NCBI GenBank assembly: GCA_947628225.1
Contig: CANQYY010000001.1
Span: forward strand, 124,001 to 188,000
Reading direction: 5' to 3'
From: an uncultured Lachnospiraceae bacterium
GTDB lineage: Bacteria > Bacillota > Clostridia > Lachnospirales > Lachnospiraceae
DNA length: 64,000 nucleotides
Shown here: piece after piece, positions 16,479 to 25,745 of the stretch
Layout: each line of letters opens with the position of its first letter
How positions within the stretch are numbered: the first letter of the stretch is position 1
The notes under the pieces: model-generated
Told to the model about the DNA's origin: nothing
The model's database searches: none
Seen by the model: only the letters and a program-made list of their open reading frames with translations
Made by a program: the position numbers and the translations under genes

Positions 16479-17177
16479 TTATATACAGCCTCTTTCTTTT
16501 AAACTGATATATTGATTATCCCCAATTATAATATGATCCATTAGTGGAATACCAATAATTTCAGACGCCTCTTTTAACCGTCCGGTAATAACAATATCCT
16601 CCTTACTGGGCGTGGAATCTCCGCTGGGATGATTGTGCAGGACAATATAGTGCGCCGCATCATAGCGAAGCGCCAGCCGCAGGATTTCTCTCGGATTGGC
16701 AATGGAGGACTGTATCGTGCCGATAAATACTATCTGATGGCGGAGAAGCCTTCCACTGGCATCCAGATATGCCACATAGAGATGTTCTGTTTCCAGATTT
16801 CTCATTTCTTCCATGAAAAAATCAGCCGCTTCCGAGGGGGAACGAAGATAAACGGAGTCTTTCTTTGTAGTCCTCGCCATTCTTTTGGACAACTCCACCA
16901 CGCATAAAAGCTGGATTGCTTTTACCCTGCCGATTCCTTTAATACAGGTCAGATCCTCATAGGCCAGATGCTTTAATCCGATAAGGCCGGGATATGAGGG
17001 ATGCCTCTGTAAGACATCCATGGCAAGGGAAAGGCTTGTCTTTTCTTTTGTGCCTGTTTTTATGATGACCGCCAAAAGCTCCGCATCCGATAATTGTTCC
17101 ACGCCAAAACTGACGCATTTTTCATACGGCCGTTCAGAAACAGGCAGTTCTTTCATGGTAAAATAATTCTTTTTCAT
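16479..17177 (-). CDS. radC: RadC-family JAB/MPN-domain protein
   Basis: A 232-residue protein. The ATG at 17177 is chosen over an upstream start because GGAAGGAG lies 5 bases before it. The N-terminal part has a helix-hairpin-helix (DLTCIKGIGRVKAIQLL), and the C-terminal JAB domain has the complete metal motif HNHPSGDSTPSKED. Despite the name, a direct role in DNA repair is not established for the family. It precedes mreB by 17 bases, the common radC-mreBCD arrangement. Confidence 0.92.
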   Translation of the reverse strand: MKKNYFTMKELPVSERPYEKCVSFGVEQLSDAELLAVIIKTGTKEKTSLSLAMDVLQRHPSYPGLIGLKHLAYEDLTCIKGIGRVKAIQLLCVVELSKRMARTTKKDSVYLRSPSEAADFFMEEMRNLETEHLYVAYLDASGRLLRHQIVFIGTIQSSIANPREILRLALRYDAAHYIVLHNHPSGDSTPSKEDIVITGRLKEASEIIGIPLMDHIIIGDNQYISLKERGCI

Positions 17178-17300
17178 TCGGGCTCCTTCCGAGGGATTCC
17201 CAAATCTAACCAAACATAATTATTCTAACACACTATAATGAAAAAGTATACCTTTTAACCAAGTTTTTTCTGTGAAATTTCCCAATATTTCTGACGGCAT

Positions 17301-18590
17301 TTATGGTAATTCGACAAAACCGCCATCCAGCATATTCTGTAACGTCTTTAAAATTCCCAGTTTACCATGCTGCCAGGTAAGCCCTCCCTGAAAGAATACG
17401 CTGTACGGAGGTTCGATTGGCGCATCTGCGCTTAGTTCGATTGAGGCGCCCTGAACAAAAGCGCCCGCCGCCATTATGACATCACTGTGATAGCCGGGCA
17501 TGGCATAGGGCTCCGGCAGGACATAGGAATCCACCGGCGCCGCCTGCTGGATTCCCTGACAAAAGGCGATCACCCGCTCCGGAGAGCCAAAGGCGATTGC
17601 CTGGATGATGTCATGCCGTTCTTCCGTCCCGGAGGGACTTGCCTCAAAGCCGAGCTTTTCATAGAGATTGGCGGCAAAAATTGCCGATTTCAGCGCGCTT
17701 GCCACAACCGTAGGGGCTAAAAACAATCCCTGATAAAAGGAAGCGTTTACTCCGAGAGAGGCGCCTACTTCTTTTCCCAGTCCCGGCGCCGTCAGACGGT
17801 ATGCTGCCAACTCTATCAGTTCTTTTTTCCCGACAATATAACCGCCTAAGGGAGCCAGTCCCCCACCCGGATTTTTTATGAGGGAGCCGACGCAGATATC
17901 CGCTCCGACATCGGCAGGCTCGATCGGTTCTACAAATTCCCCATAGCAGTTATCCACCATGCAGATAACATCCGGTTTCTTCCCTTTGATAAAACGGATC
18001 AGCTCGCCTATTTTTTCTACCGACAAGGTTTTTCTCATAGCGTATCCCTTAGAACGCTGTATCGTAACCATACGGGTCTTTTCCGTGATGGCTCTGCCAA
18101 TTCCCTCATAATCAAATCCGCTGTCCTTTGTTAAATCCACCTGCCGGTATCCGATGCCAAATTCCTTTAAGGAGCCCTTTGTATCCGAGCCCGGAATGCC
18201 GATAATCCCCTCCAGGGTATCATAGGGTTTTCCTACCGGGGAAAGCAGTTCATCTCCCGGACGGAGAATCCCTGCGAGGGCAATTGTGAGGGCATGCGTG
18301 CCGCAGGTTATCTGGGAGCGCACTAACGCATCCTCCGTGTGGAAAATATCCGCATATACCTTTTCCAGCGTATCTCTGCCGAGATCGTGATAGCCATATC
18401 CGGTCGTCCCCCAAAGATGGCTCTCACTGACCCGGTTCTTTTGCATCGCATGAATAATTTTCAACTGGTTTATCTCTGCTATCTCGTCTATATCGTCAAA
18501 ACGGCTCTGAATGGACTTTAGCACGTCTTTACTAAAGTCCAGCACCTTTTTACTGATGCCGAATTTTTGATACATTTCTTCTTTGTTCAT
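17301..18590 (-). CDS. Methionine gamma-lyase-like PLP enzyme (YnbB/aluminium-resistance family)
   Basis: A 429-residue fold-type I PLP enzyme. The ATG at 18590 has TGGAG 7 bases upstream; the in-frame ATG four codons earlier overlaps that site. Blocks seen are SHLWGTTGYGYHDLGRDTLE, SQITCGTHALTIALAGILRPGDELL, MVDNCYGEF and the probable PLP lysine in GSLIKNPGGGLAPLGGYI. The family is annotated as methionine gamma-lyase related, but substrates are not well proven. It follows miaA, as ynbB does near miaA in Bacillus. Confidence 0.85.
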   Translation of the reverse strand: MNKEEMYQKFGISKKVLDFSKDVLKSIQSRFDDIDEIAEINQLKIIHAMQKNRVSESHLWGTTGYGYHDLGRDTLEKVYADIFHTEDALVRSQITCGTHALTIALAGILRPGDELLSPVGKPYDTLEGIIGIPGSDTKGSLKEFGIGYRQVDLTKDSGFDYEGIGRAITEKTRMVTIQRSKGYAMRKTLSVEKIGELIRFIKGKKPDVICMVDNCYGEFVEPIEPADVGADICVGSLIKNPGGGLAPLGGYIVGKKELIELAAYRLTAPGLGKEVGASLGVNASFYQGLFLAPTVVASALKSAIFAANLYEKLGFEASPSGTEERHDIIQAIAFGSPERVIAFCQGIQQAAPVDSYVLPEPYAMPGYHSDVIMAAGAFVQGASIELSADAPIEPPYSVFFQGGLTWQHGKLGILKTLQNMLDGGFVELP

Positions 18591-18609
18591 CGTAATCTCC
18601 ATTCTTGGC

Positions 18610-19575
18610 TTATTCTAATATTCCTTTTTCCCTTGCCAGGGAAAGAATAGCTTCCATAATTTCTTCATCGGAGGAAAACGCCTCCTTTGAGAGCATTGTG
18701 ACTTCTTTTTCCCTGCGAAACCAGGTCATCTGCCGCTTGGCAAAATGCCGGGTATCCCTTTTCAAACGGCTGACGGCTTCCTCCATCGTGCACTCATGGT
18801 TCAGCGCCGCCGCTATTTCTTTATAGCCAAGCCCCTGCATGGATACTAAGGAGGTGTCATATCCCTGCCGCAGCAGCCCTTCCACTTCTTTCTCCAGACC
18901 TTCTTCCAGCATGCGATCGACCCGTCTGTCAATGCGTTTATATAAGGTTTCCCGTTCCATCGTCAGGACAATATATAAAAAAGAATAGGGAGATTTCCGC
19001 TCCCTTTGGCTGGCATTGTGCAGAGAAAATTTTTCTCCCGTAAAATGATAATACTCGAGGGCGCGGATCACTCTTTTTATATTGTTTTTATGAATCGCAG
19101 CAGCCGATTCGGCATCCACCTTTTCCAACTCTCCGTGGAGCCATCCGGCGCCCTTTTCCTCCGCCTTTTGAGCCAGCATATTGCGATAGCTGCCATCATC
19201 CGCGCCATTGGTAAATTCCGTGTCGTATAATACGGCATGAATATAAAATCCGGTCCCTCCCACGAGCAGGGGAATCTTTCCTCTGGCATAAATCTCCTCG
19301 ATATATTTTTTTACCTGCTTTTGAAAAAGATACGCATTAAATTCCTCATCCGGCTCCCATTCATCAATCATATAATGGGGAACGCCCTGCCTTTGCTCCG
19401 GGCGTATCTTGGCTGTTCCTATGTCCATATGCCGGTAAACCTGCATAGAGTCGGCAGAAATAATTTCTCCATTGCAGGCTTTGGCAAGCCGGATAGACAA
19501 CTCTGTCTTTCCCACTGCCGTAGGACCGGTCAGGACGATCAAAGGTTTCTTAGTCATAATCTCATTTCCCGTCAT
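18610..19575 (-). CDS. miaA: tRNA dimethylallyltransferase MiaA
   Basis: A 321-residue enzyme that adds a dimethylallyl group to N6 of A37 in tRNAs reading UNN codons. The P-loop GPTAVGKTE (about 17-25), SADSMQVYRHMDIGTAK and VGGTGFYIHAVL blocks are present. The start overlaps the mutL stop (ATGA at 19572-19575), indicating coupling; an internal ATG six codons later (19557) is an alternative. The mutS-mutL-miaA order is common in Firmicutes. Confidence 0.93.
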   Translation of the reverse strand: MTGNEIMTKKPLIVLTGPTAVGKTELSIRLAKACNGEIISADSMQVYRHMDIGTAKIRPEQRQGVPHYMIDEWEPDEEFNAYLFQKQVKKYIEEIYARGKIPLLVGGTGFYIHAVLYDTEFTNGADDGSYRNMLAQKAEEKGAGWLHGELEKVDAESAAAIHKNNIKRVIRALEYYHFTGEKFSLHNASQRERKSPYSFLYIVLTMERETLYKRIDRRVDRMLEEGLEKEVEGLLRQGYDTSLVSMQGLGYKEIAAALNHECTMEEAVSRLKRDTRHFAKRQMTWFRREKEVTMLSKEAFSSDEEIMEAILSLAREKGILE

Positions 19576-21395
19576 AAAATACGTTTAAATTTTTTATCAA
19601 ATTCCTGCCTGCTCATAGCGATTGCCGTCGGCCGCCCGTGAGGGCAGTGATAAGGCTGCTCCATTTGCAGCATCTGTTCAATCAGCTTTTGCGCTTCGGC
19701 ATAAGATAGCCGGTAATTTCCCTTTACCGCCGCCTTACATGCCATAGAGGCGCAGCGTTCGAGAACCAGTTCCGGTTCATTTTGCCTTCCCCCCTCCATC
19801 AGGCCGTCCAGAATTTCTAAAAACAGCTTCTTTGGATCTACATGAATAAAATCTGCCGGTATGCCGTTAATAAGATAATCTTTATCCCCGAAGGGTTCAA
19901 ACCGGAATCCGATCCGGGTAAAGGCATCGACCATTTTTGACAGCGTTTCTATTTCCCTTCCGGATAACGTCACCACGATTGGGGCTAATAGGTTCTGGGA
20001 GAGTCCTTCTTTTTCCCGTAAATTTGCCATCAGCTTTTCATACAATACCTTTTCATGCGCCGCATGCTGGTCAATAATTAAAAGTTCCGATTCATATTCG
20101 ATCAGCCAGTAGGTATCAAAAACCTGTCCGATAATACGAAATGCCGGCGTGTTTTCTTTTTCCGCCTCCTCCTTCAAAAGATTCATCTGGGAAAAATCTA
20201 TCTTAGACGGTTGGGATGCCGACGCCTCCGGCAGGGGAGGCTCCTTTTTTTGCTCCGACGGCATAACAGGCGCCGGTATGCTCTCCTGCCAGTTTGCGTG
20301 TTCCTGCAGCTGCCTCTCTTTTTCAAATGGCTCCGGCATTTTCCGCCCAATCGAAAAAGCGGCGGTCTGTTTTTGTTTTTTCTCCGGCTCCGGAGATACC
20401 TCGGGAATTAAGGTAATGTTTTGGAGGGTATCAAGAATCGTATGGTAAAAAAGATTATAGACCTCCTCCTGATTCGTAAATCGTATTTCCATTTTCGCAG
20501 GATGTACATTGACGTCAATATATTGGCTGTCCACCGTCAATAAAAGAGCGGTAAAAGGATAGCGGCGTCCCATAAGGAAATTTTTATAGGCATGCTCAAT
20601 AGCGCTGGTTATCACCGGGCTTTTGATATATCTCCCGTTGACAAAATAATTCATAAAGGTACGGTTCCCCCGGGAAAGCTCCGGTTTTCCGATAAAGCCT
20701 GACAATTCCATATCCCCCGCCGCGCCCCGAACAGGAATCACGCGCTTTGTCACATCGGCTCCATAATTATAAAATATATTGGTTTTCATCTGTCCATCGC
20801 CGGAGGTTTGCAATTTGCTTTTTCCGTCTGCGATAAAATGAAACCGGATATCCGGATGGGAAAGGGAATACCGCAGCAAAAGCTCCTGTATATAATTTCC
20901 CTCTGTCGTTTTTGTCTTTAAAAATTTTCTTCTGGCAGGCGTGTTGTAAAAGAGATTTTTGACAATAAAGGTAGTTCCCGCCGGACATCCCACCTCTTCC
21001 ATTCCCTTTTCCCTGCCGCCCTCAATTTCGTAACGGGAGCCGGTAATTTCCTCCCGGTGCCTGGTAATCAGTTCCACCTGCGCCACAGCGGCAATGCTGG
21101 ATAATGCTTCTCCACGAAAACCAAGACTATGGATAGTAAGCAGATCCTCCATAGTCTTGATTTTACTCGTAGCGTGGCGTAAAAACGCCGTCGGTATTTC
21201 CTCTCTGGCAATTCCTGTTCCATTGTCTGTTATCCGGATAAAAGAAATGCCGCCCTCTTTAATTTCAACAGTAACCGCCGTTGCCCCGGCGTCCAGAGAA
21301 TTTTCCAACAGCTCCTTTACTACTGCCGATGGGCGTTCAATTACCTCTCCCGCCGCAATCTGATTAATCGTTTTTTGGTCTAATACCTGAATCAT
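19572..21395 (-). CDS. mutL: DNA mismatch repair protein MutL (endonuclease type)
   Basis: A 607-residue protein. The start at 21395 (MIQVLDQKTINQIAAGEVIERP) matches the family exactly and lies 5 bases after the mutS stop, whose GGTGG serves as ribosome site. The N-terminal GHKL ATPase has ELLENSLDAGAT, DNGTGI and GFRGEALSSI. A variable linker (about 340-420) leads to the C-terminal domain with the metal-binding endonuclease motif DQHAAHEKVLYE, SMACKAAVK and CPHGRPT. The protein is therefore predicted to nick DNA, as in Bacillus. Confidence 0.96.
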   Translation of the reverse strand: MIQVLDQKTINQIAAGEVIERPSAVVKELLENSLDAGATAVTVEIKEGGISFIRITDNGTGIAREEIPTAFLRHATSKIKTMEDLLTIHSLGFRGEALSSIAAVAQVELITRHREEITGSRYEIEGGREKGMEEVGCPAGTTFIVKNLFYNTPARRKFLKTKTTEGNYIQELLLRYSLSHPDIRFHFIADGKSKLQTSGDGQMKTNIFYNYGADVTKRVIPVRGAAGDMELSGFIGKPELSRGNRTFMNYFVNGRYIKSPVITSAIEHAYKNFLMGRRYPFTALLLTVDSQYIDVNVHPAKMEIRFTNQEEVYNLFYHTILDTLQNITLIPEVSPEPEKKQKQTAAFSIGRKMPEPFEKERQLQEHANWQESIPAPVMPSEQKKEPPLPEASASQPSKIDFSQMNLLKEEAEKENTPAFRIIGQVFDTYWLIEYESELLIIDQHAAHEKVLYEKLMANLREKEGLSQNLLAPIVVTLSGREIETLSKMVDAFTRIGFRFEPFGDKDYLINGIPADFIHVDPKKLFLEILDGLMEGGRQNEPELVLERCASMACKAAVKGNYRLSYAEAQKLIEQMLQMEQPYHCPHGRPTAIAMSRQEFDKKFKRIL

Positions 21396-21400
21396 AAAAT

Positions 21401-24037
21401 TTACCACCGTTCTTTTAATTGATTCTGCCATTTATAAACCAGATTCATGGCATCCATTGGCGTGACATTGGATAAATCAATATCCCGAAGTTCAAATAAA
21501 ATATCATCGGTTTGATTGCTGCCCATCGTATCAAAAATAGATAGCTGCGTCATTTCAGAGTTTGCCGGCCGGTCTGCAGTCATACTATCCACCGGCACCC
21601 CGCCCTGATCCTGACTGTTGCATTCCAGGCAATCTGCAATCTCTCTGGCGCGCACCAGAACCTCCTCCGGCACCCCTGCCAGCTTCGCCACCTGAATACC
21701 ATAGCTCCGGTCGGCGCCGCCCTTTACGATTTTACGCAAAAAGACAATATCCTCTCCATCTTCTTTTACCGCAATGCAATAATTTTGTACCCCCTCCAGT
21801 TTTCCTTCCAGTTCTGTCAGTTCATGGTAGTGGGTGGCAAATAAGGTCTTGGCGCCGATTATATTTTTATTTACAATATGCTCTACCACTGCCCAGGCAA
21901 TGCTGAGCCCGTCGAAGGTACTGGTTCCCCTTCCGATTTCATCCAGAATAATCAGGCTTTCTTTCGTTGCATTATGTAAAATATTCGCGACTTCCGTCAT
22001 TTCCACCATAAAGGTACTCTGCCCGCTGGCTAAGTCATCCGAGGCTCCCACTCTGGTAAATATCCGGTCGACCAGGGAAATATCAGCCGACTGCGCCGGT
22101 ACAAAGGAGCCAATCTGAGCCATTAATACTATCAGGGCAGTCTGGCGCATGTAGGTGGATTTTCCCGCCATATTGGGTCCGGTAATGATAATGACCCGGT
22201 GGGTGTCCTCATCCAAAAAGGTATCGTTTGCAATAAACATATCCTGATTTGCCATACACTCAATAACCGGATGGCGTCCTTCCTTAATGGTAATTTCCCC
22301 CTTGTGGTTCAAGGTGGGGCGGACGTAATGATTATGCTCCGCCACATAGGCTAACGAGCTTAATACATCTATCATGGCAATGACCGCCGCTGTGTTTTGA
22401 ATCCGCTCCAGCTGGGCAAAAATCTGTTCCCTGAGGTCACAAAATACGGCATATTCCAGATTGTACAGCCGATCCTCCGCTCCCAGTATCACCTCTTCCA
22501 TTTCCTTTAATTCCGGCGTGGTATAGCGTTCGGTATTCGTCAGCGTCTGTTTCCTTATCCAGGTATCCGGCACCTGATTGATAAAGGACTTCGTCACCTC
22601 CAGATAGTAGCCGAATACCTTGTTAAACTTAATACGGAGATTTTTTATGCCGCTTTTTTCTTTTTCCTTTGCCTCTAAGTCTGCCAGCCAGTCTTTCCCT
22701 TCTGTTTTCGCATTTCGCAACCGGTCAATTTCCTCATGGAAGCCACTCTTGAAAATGCCGCCCTCCCGAACGGAGATCGGGGGTTCTTCTACAATGGCGT
22801 TGTGGATAAGCTCATAAATATCCTCCAGCGGGTCTAACTGACGGTACAGCGTTTGAAACAGCTCCGATTGGAAATTCCCGCACAGAAAGCGAATATGAGG
22901 AAGCATGGAAAGGGAAGATTCCAGGGCAATCATATCCCGCGGATTTACCGTCTTGTAGCTGATTTTGCTGAGAAGCCGTTCTAAATCATAGATGGGGTTC
23001 AGGTATTCCCGGAGCTCTTCTCTGGTTATCACATTGGCGTTTAATTCTTCAAGGGCGTCATACCGCTGTTCTATTTCCTTTTCGTCAATCAGGGGCTGTT
23101 CCAGACAGCTTCTTAATTTTCTTGCTCCCATGGCTGTTTTGGTCTTGTCCAGAATCCAAAGCAGGGAGCCTCTTTTTTGCTTCTCCCTTAAAGTTTCCGT
23201 AAGCTCCAGATTTCTTCTTGTATTTCTATCCAAAAGCATAAATTTCCCTGTTTGATAGGGAATAAGTTTTGAGATATGAGCCAGCGAGCATTTTTGTGTT
23301 TCCTCGAGATATTGCATTACACAGCCCGCCGCTGTCACGCCGAGAGAATATTCCTTTACCCCCATTCCCTCCAGCGTATTGATATGAAAATGGCGGCACA
23401 AAACGCTTTCGCAGGTATCCCGGTCAAAATAGCGCGGCTCCAGGGCGGAAATGGCAATGCCCATGCGCTCGGTCAAATCGGTCAAATCCACGCCGCAGAT
23501 ATAAAAGGAATCGTTGCATATGATTTCCGATGGCATAAATTTATTTATTTCATCCAGAAGCTTACTTAAACTGTCCACCTCTGTCACATAATATTCTCCT
23601 GTAGTCACATCTACAACGGAAATACCAAAGCTGTCCCCCATGAAAACTATCCCCATCAAATAGTTGTTCCGGGATTCATCTAATGCTTCTGTGCAACAAT
23701 TCGTCCCCGGCGTCACAATGCGCACGACATCTCTTTTGACAAGTCCCTTGGCAAGTTTTGGGTCTTCCATTTGTTCGCAGATCGCCACTTTGTATCCTTT
23801 TTCCACCAGCCGGTTAATGTAACCTTCCGCAGAATGAAACGGGACACCACACATGGGTGCCCGCTCTTTTAGACCACAGCTTTTTCCTGTCAGGGTAATT
23901 TCCAGTTCTTTGGAAGCGCACAGGGCATCGTCAAAAAACATTTCATAGAAATCACCCAGACGGTAAAACAAGATACAGTCCTTATATTCCTTTTTCGTTT
24001 CCATATATTGCTGCATCATTGGCGTTAATTGTTCCAT
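21401..24037 (-). CDS. mutS: DNA mismatch recognition protein MutS
   Basis: An 878-residue MutS1. The mismatch-contact motif FYEMFFDDA lies near residue 31. The mid-domain fits the family, and the ATPase has Walker A GPNMAGKSTYM (about 617-627), the SQSTFMVEM stretch, DEIGRGTSTFDG and FATHYHEL. A C-terminal tail of about 60 residues before the end precedes the typical LSNVTPMDAMNLVYKWQ. It works with the adjacent mutL. The operon starts with the SH3 gene and is divergent from lexA. Confidence 0.97.
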   Translation of the reverse strand: MEQLTPMMQQYMETKKEYKDCILFYRLGDFYEMFFDDALCASKELEITLTGKSCGLKERAPMCGVPFHSAEGYINRLVEKGYKVAICEQMEDPKLAKGLVKRDVVRIVTPGTNCCTEALDESRNNYLMGIVFMGDSFGISVVDVTTGEYYVTEVDSLSKLLDEINKFMPSEIICNDSFYICGVDLTDLTERMGIAISALEPRYFDRDTCESVLCRHFHINTLEGMGVKEYSLGVTAAGCVMQYLEETQKCSLAHISKLIPYQTGKFMLLDRNTRRNLELTETLREKQKRGSLLWILDKTKTAMGARKLRSCLEQPLIDEKEIEQRYDALEELNANVITREELREYLNPIYDLERLLSKISYKTVNPRDMIALESSLSMLPHIRFLCGNFQSELFQTLYRQLDPLEDIYELIHNAIVEEPPISVREGGIFKSGFHEEIDRLRNAKTEGKDWLADLEAKEKEKSGIKNLRIKFNKVFGYYLEVTKSFINQVPDTWIRKQTLTNTERYTTPELKEMEEVILGAEDRLYNLEYAVFCDLREQIFAQLERIQNTAAVIAMIDVLSSLAYVAEHNHYVRPTLNHKGEITIKEGRHPVIECMANQDMFIANDTFLDEDTHRVIIITGPNMAGKSTYMRQTALIVLMAQIGSFVPAQSADISLVDRIFTRVGASDDLASGQSTFMVEMTEVANILHNATKESLIILDEIGRGTSTFDGLSIAWAVVEHIVNKNIIGAKTLFATHYHELTELEGKLEGVQNYCIAVKEDGEDIVFLRKIVKGGADRSYGIQVAKLAGVPEEVLVRAREIADCLECNSQDQGGVPVDSMTADRPANSEMTQLSIFDTMGSNQTDDILFELRDIDLSNVTPMDAMNLVYKWQNQLKERW

Positions 24038-24073
24038 GGTTCATAACCCCTCTTAATCTTTTTCCCCATTCCA

Positions 24074-24850
24074 TTACGGTTCTTCCGGAGTTTCCGGTGT
24101 TTCAACCGGTTCCTTGGTTGGCTCCGGCGTCGGTTTTTCTGTTGGCTCCGGCGTCGGATTCTTTGTCGGTTTCGGGGTCGGCTTCTTCGTTGGCTCCGGG
24201 GTCTTCTTCGGTTTTTTCGTTGGTTTTGGCGTCTTTTTCGGTTTTTTCGTTGGTTTTGGCGTCTTTTTCGTCGGCTTCGGCGTCTTCTTCGGCGGATTCG
24301 TGGCAGCCGGTTTCGGCGTAATGGTTATGATCGGCTGCGGCTTTGTCGCAGACAAATACATAGCGTTGATAAAGCCCTTCCTGCCGTTATAGTTAACCTC
24401 CATCCACTCCTTATCGTGAAGTTTAATGAATTTTACCTTAGTATTAGCCGGTACCTTTGTCACTACGGAGGCGGTGAGCGATGCCTCGCTTCTCATATTA
24501 ACAGTAGCGGTTGTATACCCGGACTTATAAGAGTCAAGGTCGTCCTCAATCATATCATTATATTCCCCGTCCAGATTGTCATCATGGATGATCGCATCGC
24601 CAAATGGCGTTGGCGAGGGCGCCGCCGTAGCCTCTATAGCGCCTCCTGTCACAATAACGGCATCCGCCTCCTCATCCGTCACTTTATCTTCACCGGGAGA
24701 ATTCCAGAATACTAATAGCAGGATAAAACTCACTGCAACAATAAAAGCAACTAAAATACTTATTACAAACATCGTTATCTCAAAGCCTTTTTTATCAGCA
24801 GTTTTCATTCTGGTAAAAAAGCCTTCCCTGTCTTCTTTATTTTCTTTCAT
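24074..24850 (-). CDS. Membrane-anchored SH3-domain protein with Lys/Pro/Thr repeat tail
   Basis: A 258-residue protein. One membrane helix (about 26-50) follows a charged cytoplasmic N-terminus. The outside part has an SH3b domain (about 112-168, [20 protein letters not shown] ... [11 protein letters not shown]). It ends in about 70 residues built from short repeats such as [15 protein letters not shown] and TPEPTEKP, ending in an acidic tail. SH3b domains usually bind peptidoglycan, and the basic repeat could lie in the wall; this is inference. The first in-frame GTG overlaps the ribosome site, so the ATG at 24850 is used. It is the first gene of the mutS-mutL-miaA unit, with a 36-base gap to mutS. 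Confidence 0.8.
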   Translation of the reverse strand: MKENKEDREGFFTRMKTADKKGFEITMFVISILVAFIVAVSFILLLVFWNSPGEDKVTDEEADAVIVTGGAIEATAAPSPTPFGDAIIHDDNLDGEYNDMIEDDLDSYKSGYTTATVNMRSEASLTASVVTKVPANTKVKFIKLHDKEWMEVNYNGRKGFINAMYLSATKPQPIITITPKPAATNPPKKTPKPTKKTPKPTKKPKKTPKPTKKPKKTPEPTKKPTPKPTKNPTPEPTEKPTPEPTKEPVETPETPEEP

Positions 24851-24885
24851 TCCTTTGTACACTCCTTCTATTATTATCTTTGTTT

Positions 24886-24914
24886 ATTATAACCATTTCC
24901 CTATAGTTTGTCCA
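24886..24914 (-). promoter_or_regulatory. Promoter of the SH3-mutS-mutL unit
   Basis: On the minus strand TGGACA (24909-24914) and TATAAT (24886-24891) are 17 bases apart. The start codon at 24850 lies 36 bases further on. Confidence 0.6.
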
Positions 24915-24940
24915 TGAAAAATTCTTTTTTTAAAAAAATA

Positions 24941-24952
24941 GAACGTCCGTTT
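24941..24952. promoter_or_regulatory. LexA (SOS) box 1
   Basis: GAAC-GTCC-GTTT fits the Gram-positive LexA core GAAC-N4-GTTC with one change. It overlaps the lexA -35 box (24951-24956), so binding would block the promoter. Confidence 0.65.
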
Positions 24953-24979
24953 GACATATTTCTTTTACTATGGTATAGT
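24951..24979 (+). promoter_or_regulatory. lexA promoter
   Basis: TTGACA (24951-24956) and TATAGT (24974-24979) are spaced 17 bases apart, 54 bases before the lexA ATG. Confidence 0.75.
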
Positions 24980-24991
24980 TATCATATAAAG

Positions 24992-25005
24992 CAAACTGTT
25001 GTTTG
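24992..25005. promoter_or_regulatory. Second LexA-box-like dyad
   Basis: A perfect inverted repeat, CAAAC-TGTT-GTTTG, lies just downstream of the lexA -10 box and has the same N4 spacing as the first box. It is a likely second autoregulatory site. Confidence 0.5.
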
Positions 25006-25032
25006 GTAAAATATAAGTAAGGAGGCTGTTTC

Positions 25033-25647
25033 ATGGAAAAGGGACGAATATCCGGCAAGCAGACTGAGATTTTGGAGTATATAAAAGAGCAGATTATTCA
25101 GAAAGGATATCCGCCTTCGGTGCGCGAGATTTGTACCGCCGTGCATTTAAAATCTACTTCCTCTGTCCACTCGCATTTAGAAACATTGGAAAAAAACGGC
25201 TATATCCGAAGGGATCCGACAAAACCAAGAGCTATCGAAATTGTAGATGACGAATTTAATATGACACGCAGGGAAATGAGGAATATCCCAGTGCTTGGTC
25301 ATGTAGCCGCCGGACTCCCTCTCTTTGCAGAACAGAATATTTCCGGTTACTTTCCTCTCCTCTCCGATGAATTGCCGGGAGGAAATTTGTTTATGCTGAA
25401 TGTAAGAGGGGAAAGCATGATTAATGCCGGTATTTACGATGGGGATAAAATTATTGTGCAGCAGACGCCGGTTGCGAAAAACGGAGATATTATCGTGGCG
25501 CTGGTAGAGGACTCTGCCACGGTGAAAACCTATTACAAAGAGGATGGCAGATACCGCCTGCAGCCGGAAAATGATACGATGGAGCCCATTTATGTCGATG
25601 AGGTTATCATATTGGGCCGGGTAGTAGGTCTATACCGGTTACTGTAG
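25033..25647 (+). CDS. lexA: SOS response repressor LexA
   Basis: A 204-residue repressor-protease. The N-terminal winged helix (1-65) has PPSVREICTAVHLKSTSSVHSHLETLEKNGYIRR. The C-terminal S24 domain has the self-cleavage site Ala93-Gly94 (VAAGLP), catalytic Ser128 (RGESM) and Lys165 (TVKTY). RecA-stimulated cleavage opens the SOS regulon. AAGGAGG precedes the ATG. Two LexA-like dyads flank its promoter, consistent with autoregulation. It is divergent from the SH3-mutSL unit. Confidence 0.97.
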   Translation: MEKGRISGKQTEILEYIKEQIIQKGYPPSVREICTAVHLKSTSSVHSHLETLEKNGYIRRDPTKPRAIEIVDDEFNMTRREMRNIPVLGHVAAGLPLFAEQNISGYFPLLSDELPGGNLFMLNVRGESMINAGIYDGDKIIVQQTPVAKNGDIIVALVEDSATVKTYYKEDGRYRLQPENDTMEPIYVDEVIILGRVVGLYRLL

Positions 25648-25681
25648 TAAAAAATTAAAGGCAACCTTTCCTATAGGATAA

Positions 25682-25744
25682 AAAATACGGATAAAACCGA
25701 AAGTCCCAAACAATCATTTGGCAGCCGGATTTTATCCGTATTTT
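25682..25744. terminator. Bidirectional terminator between lexA and rsfS
   Basis: A 15-bp perfect stem, AAAATACGGATAAAA (25682-25696) with its complement (25730-25744), has A and T runs at both ends. It serves both convergent genes. Confidence 0.85.
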
Positions 25745-25745
25745 A

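Noticed and set aside
24100..24300. Tandem repeats suggestive of a CRISPR array or non-coding satellite.
   Set aside because: The units are short, in frame and encode the Lys/Pro/Thr tail of the SH3 protein; there are no spacers and no cas genes.
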